Assembly (NCBI RefSeq): GCF_000014225.1
Contig: NC_008228.1
Span: forward strand, 744,001 to 808,000
Origin: Paraglaciecola sp. T6c
GTDB lineage: Bacteria; Pseudomonadota; Gammaproteobacteria; Enterobacterales; Alteromonadaceae
Direction: 5' to 3'
DNA: 64,000 nt
A model generated the notes under the pieces. The model was not told the DNA's origin. It did no database searches and saw nothing but the letters and a program-made list of their open reading frames with translations. Both the position numbers and the translations under genes were made by a program. How positions within the stretch are numbered: position 1 is the stretch's first letter; the number at the start of each line of letters is the position of its first letter. Positions 30,617-37,918 of the stretch are shown here, piece by piece.

Positions 30617-31849
30617 ATGTTTACAGATAAACAGCTAAAAGGACTTAAGCCAAAAGACAAAAAATACACGGTTACCGAAACAACCGGTGAACGTGGCGAA
30701 AGCCGGTTACAACTCAATATTTACCCAACCGGTATCAAGAAATTTCAAATTCAGTACTACCTAAACAAGCAACGTAAACGCTACGAGTTTGGTAAATTCA
30801 GTTCACACCCTGGTGACTTAAGTTTGCGTGATGCCAGAATTGCCTTTTCTGAATTATCTACTTACGTAAAACATGGAAGGGATCCCAAACACCCCGACAA
30901 AGTCGACCGCCGAAATTTGGGTTCGCTTGGCACCTTGTACCTAGATTTTATGAAGTGGTACAAATCAAACAGAAAAATAGCCAGTTACGAAACGGTATCA
31001 AGCTACCTAACCACCTCGTTTGAAAACCAAATTGATTTAAACATGGCGGCAGCGGACTTTACCCCAGACATGTGTCGTAGCATCATTTACCCAGTGTATA
31101 ATCGCGGCAGTAAAGACGCTGCACTAGGGCTAAAATCAGCCATTTCAATGATGTTTAAATATGGCATTGATTACGACAACGGCCCTGAACGTTTCGGTAA
31201 ACCAAAAGTGTTTGATATCACCACAAACCCCACCCGCGAAATAACCCTAAAACACCAAAAAAAAGCAGGTAAACGGTTTTTAACACCTGAAGAAGTGCGC
31301 ACCATTTGGCACGCAAAAGACATGCACCCAAGGTTTAACCGGTATTTCAGGTTGAATATGGCGTTGGCCGGTCAACGAATTATCGAAGTAGCCCACGCTT
31401 TCGACCATGAATTTGATTTAAAAGAACGCCTGTTTGAAATACCGGTCGAAAGAATAAAAGTCACTCCACGGGGGAACCACGTAGTGCCGCTAAGTGACTT
31501 TGCTATTGAGCAGTTCAACGACTGCATGAAATTTAGAAGCCAAGAAGGGCGGCTATTCCCAAGTGCCCGCAACCCAAAACAAAGCATCACACTCCGGTCA
31601 CTAAGAAACGGCCTGATCTCATGGTTAGCCAACAACCCAGAATTTGAATGGTTCATAAATCAAGATATACGCCGCACATGCAAAACACTCATGAGCAAAG
31701 CAGGCGTAAACATAGAACACCGCGACATGCTGCAACAACACTACAAAAAAGACGTCGCAACCATCAGCTATGACCGCTACGACTACCTAACAGAAAAACG
31801 CCAAGCAATGGAGCTTTGGACCGGATATTTGAAAAATATTGTTTTCTAG
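30617..31849 (+). CDS. int: Phage tyrosine recombinase (P4-type integrase)
   Basis: Site-specific recombinase for integration and excision. The N-terminal arm-binding domain (DUF4102 type, about 1-90; FTDKQLKGLKPKDKKYTV) and an SAM-like core-binding domain precede the catalytic domain. Its first Arg is in LAGQRIIEVAHAF, the second Arg in QDIRRTCKTLMSKAG (Gln where family members usually have His), and the nucleophile Tyr is in the YDRYDY region. The ATG at 30617 with AAAGGA 6 bases upstream is preferred to one at 30563, which would lie inside the inverted repeat. Confidence 0.93.
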   Translation: MFTDKQLKGLKPKDKKYTVTETTGERGESRLQLNIYPTGIKKFQIQYYLNKQRKRYEFGKFSSHPGDLSLRDARIAFSELSTYVKHGRDPKHPDKVDRRNLGSLGTLYLDFMKWYKSNRKIASYETVSSYLTTSFENQIDLNMAAADFTPDMCRSIIYPVYNRGSKDAALGLKSAISMMFKYGIDYDNGPERFGKPKVFDITTNPTREITLKHQKKAGKRFLTPEEVRTIWHAKDMHPRFNRYFRLNMALAGQRIIEVAHAFDHEFDLKERLFEIPVERIKVTPRGNHVVPLSDFAIEQFNDCMKFRSQEGRLFPSARNPKQSITLRSLRNGLISWLANNPEFEWFINQDIRRTCKTLMSKAGVNIEHRDMLQQHYKKDVATISYDRYDYLTEKRQAMELWTGYLKNIVF

Positions 31850-31920
31850 TAAATATTTCGCTTGTATTCGATTTAAAAAGTCGTAAGGTTTAATTACATC
31901 AATTAACGGAGTTGCCATTG

Positions 31921-32091
31921 ATGTACCCACAAGTAACCAACGCAAAACATTTCGAAGCCTACAAATTAATTTCCAGACTCAAGGTTATACGGTCTATTGA
32001 AGACAGCAGAGTTAAGATCGCTGAATATCGAGTGTGGGAAAGAGATTTGAACAACTTCCAGCCAAATATCGAACTCAGAGAAACAGGATGA
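31921..32091 (+). CDS. Small phage protein, unknown
   Basis: A 56-residue ORF beginning MYPQVTNAKHFEAYKLISRL and ending NIELRETG. It has a ribosome-binding site (ACGGAG) about 8 bases upstream, follows the integrase by 71 bases on the same strand, and is highly charged and helical, suggesting a small regulator or excision accessory factor. No family recognised. Its stop lies about 20 bases before the first attC-like relic. Confidence 0.5.
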   Translation: MYPQVTNAKHFEAYKLISRLKVIRSIEDSRVKIAEYRVWERDLNNFQPNIELRETG

Positions 32092-32112
32092 GTTAGCCAT
32101 CATTCGATCTGA

Positions 32113-32175
32113 CATAGATTGCGAACGGAGTGAAACGGCCAACTGCATTTTTCCATTTGAAGTTCTTGTATGTTT
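32113..32175 (-). repeat. Degenerate attC-like site (first copy)
   Basis: On the minus strand this reads ACATACAAGAACTTC, then an AAATGGAAAAATGCAG arm, GTTGGC and a CGTTTCACTCCG arm. It is a near copy of the element at 33061-33129: positions 32126-32173 match 33080-33129 with only a few differences. The imperfect arms around GCCAAC resemble the folded stem of Vibrio/Shewanella-type attC sites, but the GTTRRRY core is not intact. It is best read as a decayed cassette boundary. Confidence 0.5.
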
Positions 32176-32302
32176 CGGCTGATAGCGTACTAATAATACT
32201 GCCAACTAATTTGATCTGAACCATCAATGGTTGAACATCCAATAGCTATAAAGTTAAAGATTGAAATTGATAAATCATTATACTCCACTAATTTTCCCTA
32301 GA

Positions 32303-32393
32303 AATATAACGCGCTTGCTAAGCGGCAATAAAATAAGTGAGGAACGAGTAAAATGCAACTAACTGTTTTGTTCCTTTGAGCAACTTGTTAGAC
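32303..32393 (-). repeat. Integron attC-like recombination site following a cassette gene
   Basis: On the minus strand it begins with GTCTAAC (32393-32387), a perfect match to the R'' core RYYYAAC, immediately after the TAA stop of the gene at 32394-33047. It ends with GCGTTATATT (R' side). The outer arms TAACAAGTTGCT and (reverse complement) TAACGCGCTTGCT match, and inner arms GGAAC/GTTCC enclose a variable centre. Stop codon abutting R'' with an imperfect palindrome of about 90 bases is the canonical gene-cassette layout. No intI is in the window. Confidence 0.72.
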
Positions 32394-33047
32394 TTAAATT
32401 TCGTTTAACTCTATCCGCATCTGCTGTTCTAACTCTTTTGATTTAAGCTGAATATCTTGGCCTTGGCCATTGAGAATACCTTGCTTAGTTTGCATATCAG
32501 TCTGATTATTTGACATGATTAATACAGGAAACTGATTTATAAATTCTTTTGCTGATTCTATAGAGTGTTCAACTAAACTTTCTAATTCTTCGAATGTTTT
32601 TATCAGCGCTGCACTAGCAGTCAATTTAAGAGATTTAGACTCTGATTTTAAAATTGCATATTCCCTCATGCTTTCACTCATTAGTTCCATAACTTGCATG
32701 CTAAATTGACTTAATGCTGCGCTCTTTTCTACTTCTGTCTCACAATCCAACATTTCAGCCATATAACGTGCAAATATTGGCTGCATTCTATTGAACAATT
32801 CTGATTGATATTTTCTACCAAATTCATCAAGCATTTTCACATAACGCTCGTAATGTGAAATTTTTAATTCAAAAATTTTTTTTCTTCTTTCGAGATCAAG
32901 GTTCAAAGAGTGTTGTAACTCTTTTAGATTTTTATCGTGCCTCTGTTTATTGAAGTAAACATAACCAGCCCAGAGAACATTCAACACACAAAAAATCCAA
33001 GCAAAATAATCTGGATTTTGTTGGATATATAAATATACTGATTCCAC
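32394..33047 (-). CDS. Cassette-borne membrane-anchored coiled-coil protein, unknown function
   Basis: A 217-residue protein starting at a GTG with AAGGAAA 6 bases upstream. One N-terminal membrane helix (about residues 14-32, YFAWIFCVLNVLWAGYVYF) is followed by a long, almost wholly helical, Glu/Lys/Leu-rich cytoplasmic region with likely coiled coils (about 40-190) and a Gln-rich tail. No enzymatic motif. It lies between attC-like sites on both sides, so it looks like a mobile integron cassette captured by the phage. Cassettes of this kind often encode orphan proteins or defence functions; which applies is unknown. Confidence 0.75.
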   Translation of the reverse strand: MESVYLYIQQNPDYFAWIFCVLNVLWAGYVYFNKQRHDKNLKELQHSLNLDLERRKKIFELKISHYERYVKMLDEFGRKYQSELFNRMQPIFARYMAEMLDCETEVEKSAALSQFSMQVMELMSESMREYAILKSESKSLKLTASAALIKTFEELESLVEHSIESAKEFINQFPVLIMSNNQTDMQTKQGILNGQGQDIQLKSKELEQQMRIELNEI

Positions 33048-33060
33048 CGAATTTCCTTTA

Positions 33061-33129
33061 CGTATAATACTTACTTAAGCGGAGTGAAAACAGCCAACTG
33101 TATTTTTCCGTTTGAAGTTCTTGTGTATG
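33061..33129 (-). repeat. attC-like site upstream of the cassette gene (second copy)
   Basis: On the minus strand: ACAAGAACTTC, arm AAACGGAAAAATACAG, GTTGGC, arm CTGTTTTCACTCCG, then CTTAAGTAAGTATTATACG just before the cassette gene. Arms CGGA..AAACAG and CTGT..TTTTTCCG pair imperfectly. The distal end is where the RYYYAAC core should be; instead it reads ATACAC and runs into the 5' end of a group II intron fragment on the opposite strand. Confidence 0.58.
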
Positions 33130-33710
33130 CCCAGCATGGGCATTAACTAATGAGTGGAGGCCGCCCCAGATGAAAGTCACCTGTAGGAGGAACACCTTTT
33201 AACTAACGTGTTGTTATTAAACGTTAACTATTAGCGAATGGCAAGGGCTTGACTGCGAGGTCTGGTCTGGAGGAAGCCGGACGCAAAGCTGCGAACTGAT
33301 GAACAAGAACTTCATATAAGGCATAGGCTAAAGTTGAGTTGGCACAATGTGACGAAACCATGTGTTCTAACGGTCACCGCAAATGATGCATCAGTGCAGT
33401 GAAAGTTCATGCTCTTAGCTTCGGTGAGTCCGCCCTTCCAGATATCTGCTTAACCAGCGGTCGGTAACTCACCAGTGAGACACTGGTATACAAGTGTCTC
33501 GTCCTTTGAGTGTCATCAACTCAAAGGAGCGAATGAGATAAAACCGATAGCGTCGACAAGGGTAACTCTGTTGGTTATTAAGCAAAAGTCAGCAAAGGGC
33601 ATAGTAGCCAAACGCTCATCGTAATGGTTGGGACATGATGAGGGCCTGAACCTAAAGGTCAGTGAGGTGCCTGTGCAGCTCAACACCTTCATGCCCGACT
33701 GGGCTTAGGA
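33123..33710 (+). other. 5' fragment of a group II intron (domains I-III, no maturase, no domain V)
   Basis: Starts GTGTATGCCCAGCATGGGCA, a GUGYG-type 5' end followed by a TGCCCA/TGGGCA hairpin. Then come hallmarks of bacterial (class D-like) group II intron domain I: GGAGGAAGCCGGACGCAAAG, CTGATGAACAAGAACTTCAT and ATAAGGC. Farther on is AAGTCAGCAAAGGGCATAGT and a GGGCCTGAACCTAAAGG segment, where the maturase ORF would normally follow. No reverse-transcriptase reading frame and no domain V hairpin occurs before the next gene, so the intron is truncated and cannot splice or move alone. It is inserted at an attC-like site in the orientation opposite to the cassette. Confidence 0.75.
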
Positions 33711-33744
33711 TCGTTGGCGCGAAAGCAGAAACCAGCATTGGGAT

Positions 33745-33782
33745 AGGTTGGAGCTGGAGGTTAGTGACCTCCAGCTATCCGA
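33745..33782. repeat. Hairpin between intron fragment and the next gene
   Basis: AGCTGGAGGT pairs perfectly with ACCTCCAGCT around TAGTG, with outer GGATAG/CTATCC also pairing across a small bulge. It lies just past the stop of the minus-strand gene at 33783 and may end its transcript, although no T run follows on either strand. Confidence 0.5.
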
Positions 33783-34529
33783 TTAGCTTTCATTACAACC
33801 AAAATAAAAATTTTGTGCAATTTCAATTGATTTACGGTTAATCTCATGAACTTCAGCATTATTGATTACTCGATGTTCTTCTTCAATATTTTTAACAGCC
33901 CTTAAATAATACTTTGGGGATATTGCCATACCCATCGAATTTCCATTGCAATCAGCCGATATGAATTTTTCCCCATTAGACTCTAAGACTTGCCACTGAT
34001 ATCCCGAATAAAGATCCTTATTATCGGTGAGTAATTTTTTAATTTCTTGAGTAGCGGTAAACCTTCCCGCAATTTTACCACCAGATCTAACAGGAACTTT
34101 ACCTAATGACTCAATAAGCTCTTCAGTATTTTTATCTAATGTTACACAAGGAACGTTATTAAATAACTGTGAGTCCTCTGCTTCATTTATGGAATACTGC
34201 CAACGTAAATACCATAACAAATGATAATGAGAAATGGCCTCATGATCTGAAATACTATTTCCGCTTTCAATTCGTTTAACTTCTGTTAAAAATTTCTCCT
34301 CTATTGGGTGGCTCACTAAGCTTTCACATTCTTGTGACCATGCTCTATTGCCAAGAAAACACTTCCCTTTTACTCCAAATGATTTAGTTTCAGCTCCTTT
34401 AAAATTGACTTGCAATAGATTATTTGAAGTAAACCTTTTTAAAATAGCTTTTAAATGGAAGTGCTGTTTTTTAGTCAACATGTAATAATTATTATCAGAT
34501 GTAGGTTCGAATGACACGATTCTCTCCAT
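33783..34529 (-). CDS. Accessory protein of unknown function
   Basis: A 248-residue soluble protein with no signal peptide or membrane helix. Features include an N-terminal LTKKQHFHLKAILKRFT segment, GNRAWSQECESLVSHPIEEKFL and a central HYHLLWYLRWQYS helix, a pattern I associate only loosely with uncharacterised DUF4238-like phage/mobile-element proteins. The C-terminal part is mixed alpha/beta. It is AT-rich compared with phage structural genes and lies in the minus-strand lysogenic cargo block, so a lysogenic conversion or defence role is plausible. GGAGAG lies near its start. Confidence 0.6.
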   Translation of the reverse strand: MERIVSFEPTSDNNYYMLTKKQHFHLKAILKRFTSNNLLQVNFKGAETKSFGVKGKCFLGNRAWSQECESLVSHPIEEKFLTEVKRIESGNSISDHEAISHYHLLWYLRWQYSINEAEDSQLFNNVPCVTLDKNTEELIESLGKVPVRSGGKIAGRFTATQEIKKLLTDNKDLYSGYQWQVLESNGEKFISADCNGNSMGMAISPKYYLRAVKNIEEEHRVINNAEVHEINRKSIEIAQNFYFGCNES

Positions 34530-35074
34530 GAAAGTTAACGCTTATTATTGAGAATGCCGCGTAAGTGACTTCTCGAATTGATGTTCAAACTCGTCATACT
34601 CAGTACCTACCTCTGATTTTACTAAGTGTTCCTCACTACAAAGCTTTCAATACACGAAGAGTTTAAAAGGCAAAAGGAGACCAACACATAGCGCAACATT
34701 ACTACTTCCTATTAAATACTATGTAAAATATTTTTCATAATTAGATCAATGCGTTACCGAATTGGAAAAACTGAGACTAAACAATATTATATAGTTGAAG
34801 GCGGCTTAGATATAATATACTACATCTCATTAGGCCTGTTTTTTTATACAAGTCATTTCAATGCGAAATACTTAGCGAGTCATGTAATATGTTACCCGTT
34901 TAAATGAGAATTTATGATTCAGACGAAGCTAATGGCAGAAGATCTGCAATATTGCACTCAGGCGTCATGTAGATCCGAGTGAAAGCCGGTAATTTAAAAT
35001 CGGCACTTAACTTTTAAAAAGCACATCTGACTGGTAAAAAGAAAGAGACAATATCGTAGCTTAATAAAGTTAAA
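34530..35074. other. 545-base AT-rich gap with gene debris
   Basis: No convincing complete gene. A 52-codon plus-strand frame (34749-34907) lacks a ribosome-binding site. A 33-codon minus-strand frame at the left edge looks like the tail of a lost gene (listed separately). Otherwise it is AT-rich with no recognised repeat. Promoter(s) for the minus-strand gene at 33783-34529 should lie here. Confidence 0.4.
34545..34646 (-). pseudogene. Possible C-terminal gene remnant
   Basis: The minus-strand frame reads EEHLVKSEVGTEYDEFEHQF, then EKSLTRHSQ and a double TAA stop. It is acidic, protein-like and ends cleanly, but is cut upstream by a TGA with no start. It could be the tail of a displaced gene; a chance frame cannot be excluded. 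Confidence 0.22.
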
Positions 35075-35485
35075 CTAGAAAACAACGAACTCACTATCAG
35101 AACCAATTTTGAACAACCTTCCATTGAAAGACGCTTTATTATCTTTATCTACTTTCATTTCAAAGTAGGTTTTGTGTCTATAGCTGAGTATGTAAGTGTC
35201 ACCATCCCAATTAAGTTCTACATTGTAATTAGGGTCCTTTGGGCTACCTAGTAAATGTATGTCAGCGCTTGTGAAAAACTCTTTTGCATAGGTAAGGCTT
35301 AAATACTTTCCATCATCCGCACCAACATATAAAGTCTCGGCTGGGTTGTTATTGATCGTATACCCTTCAACTTTAGTGACATGAAAAACGCCCTTGCTTA
35401 AAACTTTGTCTACTTCGCTCGGTGTTGGGGTATCGGCAGCAAACAGCTGGAATGAAAAAAATGTGAATAAAACGAATGCACGCAT
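35075..35485 (-). CDS. Exported small protein, possible lysogenic conversion factor
   Basis: The ATG at 35485 has AAGGA 8 bases upstream and begins a signal peptide MRAFVLFTFFSFQLFA followed by the mature start ADTPTPSEVD. The mature protein (about 120 residues) is beta-rich with Tyr/Asp-rich strands (GKYLSLTYAKEFF, DTYILSYRHKTYFEMKVD) and no Cys. A longer reading to 35548 would bury the signal sequence. It is periplasmic or surface-located. No family recognised. Its location in the repressor-side block suggests expression in the lysogen. Confidence 0.68.
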   Translation of the reverse strand: MRAFVLFTFFSFQLFAADTPTPSEVDKVLSKGVFHVTKVEGYTINNNPAETLYVGADDGKYLSLTYAKEFFTSADIHLLGSPKDPNYNVELNWDGDTYILSYRHKTYFEMKVDKDNKASFNGRLFKIGSDSEFVVF

Positions 35486-35592
35486 ATCAAAAATCCTTTT
35501 TAAGTTGAAGCTATTTACAAAGCAGTTTCTTATCTTTGGTCGTTTCATCAGTCAACATGGTAATAGAACAGAGACTAAAGGGTGGGTTGTCA

Positions 35593-36189
35593 TCACTTAA
35601 TCCAACCTTTCATAGTAAGAATAATCACTGCGGTTGAGCTAACTTTTTGGTTAGTAAATAATTTAATATTATCTTGTTCAGTATCGGCTTGCTTGAATGC
35701 CGTATCTAACTCATTCATCAATTCGATGGCTAATGGCTTTACTTCATCCATATTACTAAAGCGATTCAAAACTGACTGGCTCAATTTATCCTCGTCCCAG
35801 AAGAAAGCAATGATATCGGCACTCGTCGCTAACTTATCCGCGTAGCTTGCTTTTTGCCAAGTAAGGCCATTTTGATTACCAATGAAATTGCCAGTATACC
35901 AAGGAGTATTTTCACTATTACTTGAGGGCTTTACTTCAGACTGCGAATTCACAACGGGGTTCTGAACTATTTCTGTTTGAGCTGGAGGGGTTAAAGGTTC
36001 ATCTGGGGTATACTGACCGAAAATAAGAATTCCTATAAGTGACAATACCAAGTAGACGATGATGCCTACTGCAATTCCACCGAGTAACCTGACAAACCTC
36101 CCATATTTCTCATTGCTGAAGCGCTTATAAGACAATCGGCCAAAGTAAAAAGCCAATACCATCACGGCAAAAGCATAAATTAAAAACAT
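35593..36189 (-). CDS. Phage-encoded membrane protein of unknown function
   Basis: A 198-residue protein with two N-terminal membrane helices (about residues 2-18 and 35-58, the latter GGIAVGIIVYLVLSLIGILIF), a Pro/Ser/Asn-rich linker (about 65-95) and a C-terminal helical domain with TWQKASYADKLATSADIIAFFW. Function unknown; such arrangements are common in superinfection-exclusion proteins, but there is no sequence proof. Ends 14 bases from the repressor gene, so it may be co-transcribed with it. Confidence 0.62.
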   Translation of the reverse strand: MFLIYAFAVMVLAFYFGRLSYKRFSNEKYGRFVRLLGGIAVGIIVYLVLSLIGILIFGQYTPDEPLTPPAQTEIVQNPVVNSQSEVKPSSNSENTPWYTGNFIGNQNGLTWQKASYADKLATSADIIAFFWDEDKLSQSVLNRFSNMDEVKPLAIELMNELDTAFKQADTEQDNIKLFTNQKVSSTAVIILTMKGWIK

Positions 36190-36203
36190 AAATAAAATCC
36201 CTT

Positions 36204-36707
36204 TTAGCGTTGTTTTAAATTTAAAGAAGCATTTTCCTCAGGGGTGAGATAAACAGCATTTGATGCGAGTTCTATGGAGCCACTGCTGACCAACTTTCTG
36301 TATATATGTTCTGCAGTAACTTTCGGATCCGCTCCCTTGCGAAACGTAATCTCACCAGCAATCACCATATCGAAAAGCGCATTAACGACTTCAGATGTGA
36401 CCTTTTCAGAATCAATAGAAGATTTTGAAGAAGCAGATTCAATTTGATTTTTGAGTAGAGAGTTGCTGCTCAATAGACCGAACGTGTCATCTGAAAAGTG
36501 GCCGACGCTGGCCAGTAAGCGGTCGCATAAACTCTGTTTTGGTTTGAAATGCTCAATTATGGTCAAAACATTTTCGAGCTTAGGTTTGTGGTAATTATTT
36601 TCCCACTGGTTAACGGATGACCTAGAAGCACCTATTTTCTTAGCAAAGTCAGTTTGTGAAAGGCCGTTGTGCCCCCTCACTAGTCGAACTAAATCACCTG
36701 TATTCAT
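36204..36707 (-). CDS. Lysogeny repressor (CI/C-like, XRE family)
   Basis: DNA-binding repressor of about 167 residues starting MNTGDLVRLVRGHNGLSQTD. The N-terminal XRE helix-turn-helix (LSQTDFAKKIGASRSSVNQWENNYHKP without a break) covers residues 8-60. The C-terminal part is helical and carries no visible Ser-Lys autoprotease, so this is not a LexA-type self-cleaving repressor. A longer frame to 36797 would extend through the promoter/operator region and is rejected. Divergent from the cro-like gene across an operator cluster. Confidence 0.82.
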   Translation of the reverse strand: MNTGDLVRLVRGHNGLSQTDFAKKIGASRSSVNQWENNYHKPKLENVLTIIEHFKPKQSLCDRLLASVGHFSDDTFGLLSSNSLLKNQIESASSKSSIDSEKVTSEVVNALFDMVIAGEITFRKGADPKVTAEHIYRKLVSSGSIELASNAVYLTPEENASLNLKQR

Positions 36708-36759
36708 CACTGAACAATAACATCCATTTAAAAAATAGGAATATTTTAAAGTCAACTGT

Positions 36760-36811
36760 TTGACATTTGATTTAACGTGATCAATTATAATGATCAAAAT
36801 AAATCAATTGA
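36760..36811. promoter_or_regulatory. Divergent immunity promoter/operator region
   Basis: Early promoter elements TTGACA (36760-36765) and an ATTATA/TATAAT stretch (36784-36791), the latter reading as TATAAT on both strands. Overlapping it are repeated half-sites: TTGAT (36767-36771) with ATCAA (36780-36784), TGATCAA (36791-36797) and the palindrome TCAATTGA (36804-36811). Repeated TTGAT/ATCAA halves between repressor and cro-like genes are the expected immunity operators. Confidence 0.68.
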
Positions 36812-36834
36812 CCAAGTCTTAACAGGTGCTTTAA

Positions 36835-37044
36835 ATGAAAACTTCAGCCGTTCTCAAGCATTTTGGCAGTGTAAACGCTACAGCCGCTGCGCTAGGTGTA
36901 TACCACTCAACTATATCGCAGTGGAAAGAATACCCTCCTTATCTTCGCCAGTGCGAAATCGAGTTACTAACCGAGGGAAAGCTAAAGCGTGAGCCAAAAA
37001 AACAACCTCCTTGTCACCACCATCCTGAAACTAAGGTTAGCTAA
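36835..37044 (+). CDS. Cro-like early regulator
   Basis: A 69-residue protein with a YdaS/Cro-type helix-turn-helix: VLKHFGSVNATAAALGVYHSTISQWK. It then has a basic tail. First gene of the rightward early operon, directly after the divergent operators; expected to oppose the repressor. The following gene begins 1 base later. Confidence 0.8.
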   Translation: MKTSAVLKHFGSVNATAAALGVYHSTISQWKEYPPYLRQCEIELLTEGKLKREPKKQPPCHHHPETKVS

Positions 37045-37045
37045 C

Positions 37046-37546
37046 ATGAAAAGCAAAGTCTCATTAAAGAAAAGCAAACTTGCATGTACTGACCCAATCG
37101 GGGTGGGCTATACCTTCCTGCTTGAATACAAAGACGCTATCTGTGCGCAGGTCATGCATTGTTCACCAGGTGTGGCACGCAACAAACTAAACCCAGATTG
37201 CGAAACCAATCACCAAACCCTTGAAAACGCCGTTGCACTATCACAAGAGCTTGACGACGACCGCCAGTTAGAAGCATGGGCAGCACTGCGTGGCAAAGCC
37301 ATGTTTGATTTACCCCAAGGCAGCGTGTCAGACGACGAGTTAACCGACCAAATTCTATTGGTGGCTGAAAACTTCGGCAACATCAGCGAAGAATTACGCC
37401 AAGCCCGCAAAGACGGCATCATCGACCCAGAAGAACGCAACGCCATACAGCGCCGCGTTATGGCAATGGTCAGCAGCCTAATGAACCTTGACGCCGAAGT
37501 AGCAAGCCAAGTGCGCCAATTCCCCACCAAAATAAAATCAGCTTAA
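37046..37546 (+). CDS. Phage regulatory CII-family protein
   Basis: A 166-residue protein matching the Phage_CP76/CII family of HP1/P2-like phages: YTFLLEYKDAICAQVMHCSP, ARNKLNPDCETNHQTLE and AVALSQELDDDRQLEAWAAL are typical. The ATG at 37046 has AAGG 9 bases upstream; a longer GTG reading from 36989 overlaps the cro-like gene. Likely controls the lysis-lysogeny choice. Confidence 0.85.
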   Translation: MKSKVSLKKSKLACTDPIGVGYTFLLEYKDAICAQVMHCSPGVARNKLNPDCETNHQTLENAVALSQELDDDRQLEAWAALRGKAMFDLPQGSVSDDELTDQILLVAENFGNISEELRQARKDGIIDPEERNAIQRRVMAMVSSLMNLDAEVASQVRQFPTKIKSA

Positions 37547-37557
37547 GGACGCCCGCC

Positions 37558-37851
37558 ATGTCACCTATCAAACACCAACCTATTCTTAATGCCTGCGGCC
37601 AAGAAATCACCGACACCGATCGCCACGTCACCGTCAAAGAAGCCGCAGTAAAAGTCAAAGTGTCAGCCCGCACCATTGAAAACATGGTCGCCGCCGGCCA
37701 ATTCCCGCCTAAACACAACACATCACCGGGGCGCGTCGCGTTCTGGGACAGCGAACTAAACGAATGGCAAAAGCTAGGGTGCCACGGCTGGCATCAACGC
37801 TATGGCCAACAACACTTACACGCACTCGCGAGTCAAAAGCGCACCGCTTAA
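37558..37851 (+). CDS. AlpA/MerR-like winged-helix DNA-binding protein (Cox candidate)
   Basis: A 97-residue protein with a winged helix of the excisionase/AlpA kind: VTVKEAAVKVKVSARTIENM, then FPPKHNTSPGRVAFWDSELNEW. In P2-like phages a protein in this place acts as Cox (repressor of the lysogenic promoter and excisionase), so that role is likely but not proven. A strong terminator follows. Confidence 0.7.
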   Translation: MSPIKHQPILNACGQEITDTDRHVTVKEAAVKVKVSARTIENMVAAGQFPPKHNTSPGRVAFWDSELNEWQKLGCHGWHQRYGQQHLHALASQKRTA

Positions 37852-37865
37852 TTAGGTCCTGCATT

Positions 37866-37902
37866 GGCAGTGGGTTTTATGGTTTCGCCCACTGCCTTTT
37901 TT
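37866..37902 (+). terminator. Intrinsic terminator in the early operon
   Basis: GGCAGTGGG (37866-37874) pairs perfectly with CCCACTGCC (37888-37896), followed by TTTTTT (37897-37902). It lies directly after the AlpA-like gene and before the methyltransferase block, so early transcription may be attenuated here. Confidence 0.92.
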
Positions 37903-37918
37903 AACCAAAAAGGTCAAT

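Noticed and set aside
31966-32205. 79-residue minus-strand ORF
   Set aside because: It reads straight through the attC-like element and opposite the small gene at 31921-32091; no start signal.
33123-33782. Retron msr-msd or diversity-generating element
   Set aside because: The RNA features match group II intron domain I-III and there is no reverse transcriptase, template repeat or variable repeat nearby.
34749-34907. 52-residue plus-strand ORF with a hydrophobic middle
   Set aside because: No ribosome-binding site, AT-rich by chance, and opposite to the direction of neighbouring cargo genes.
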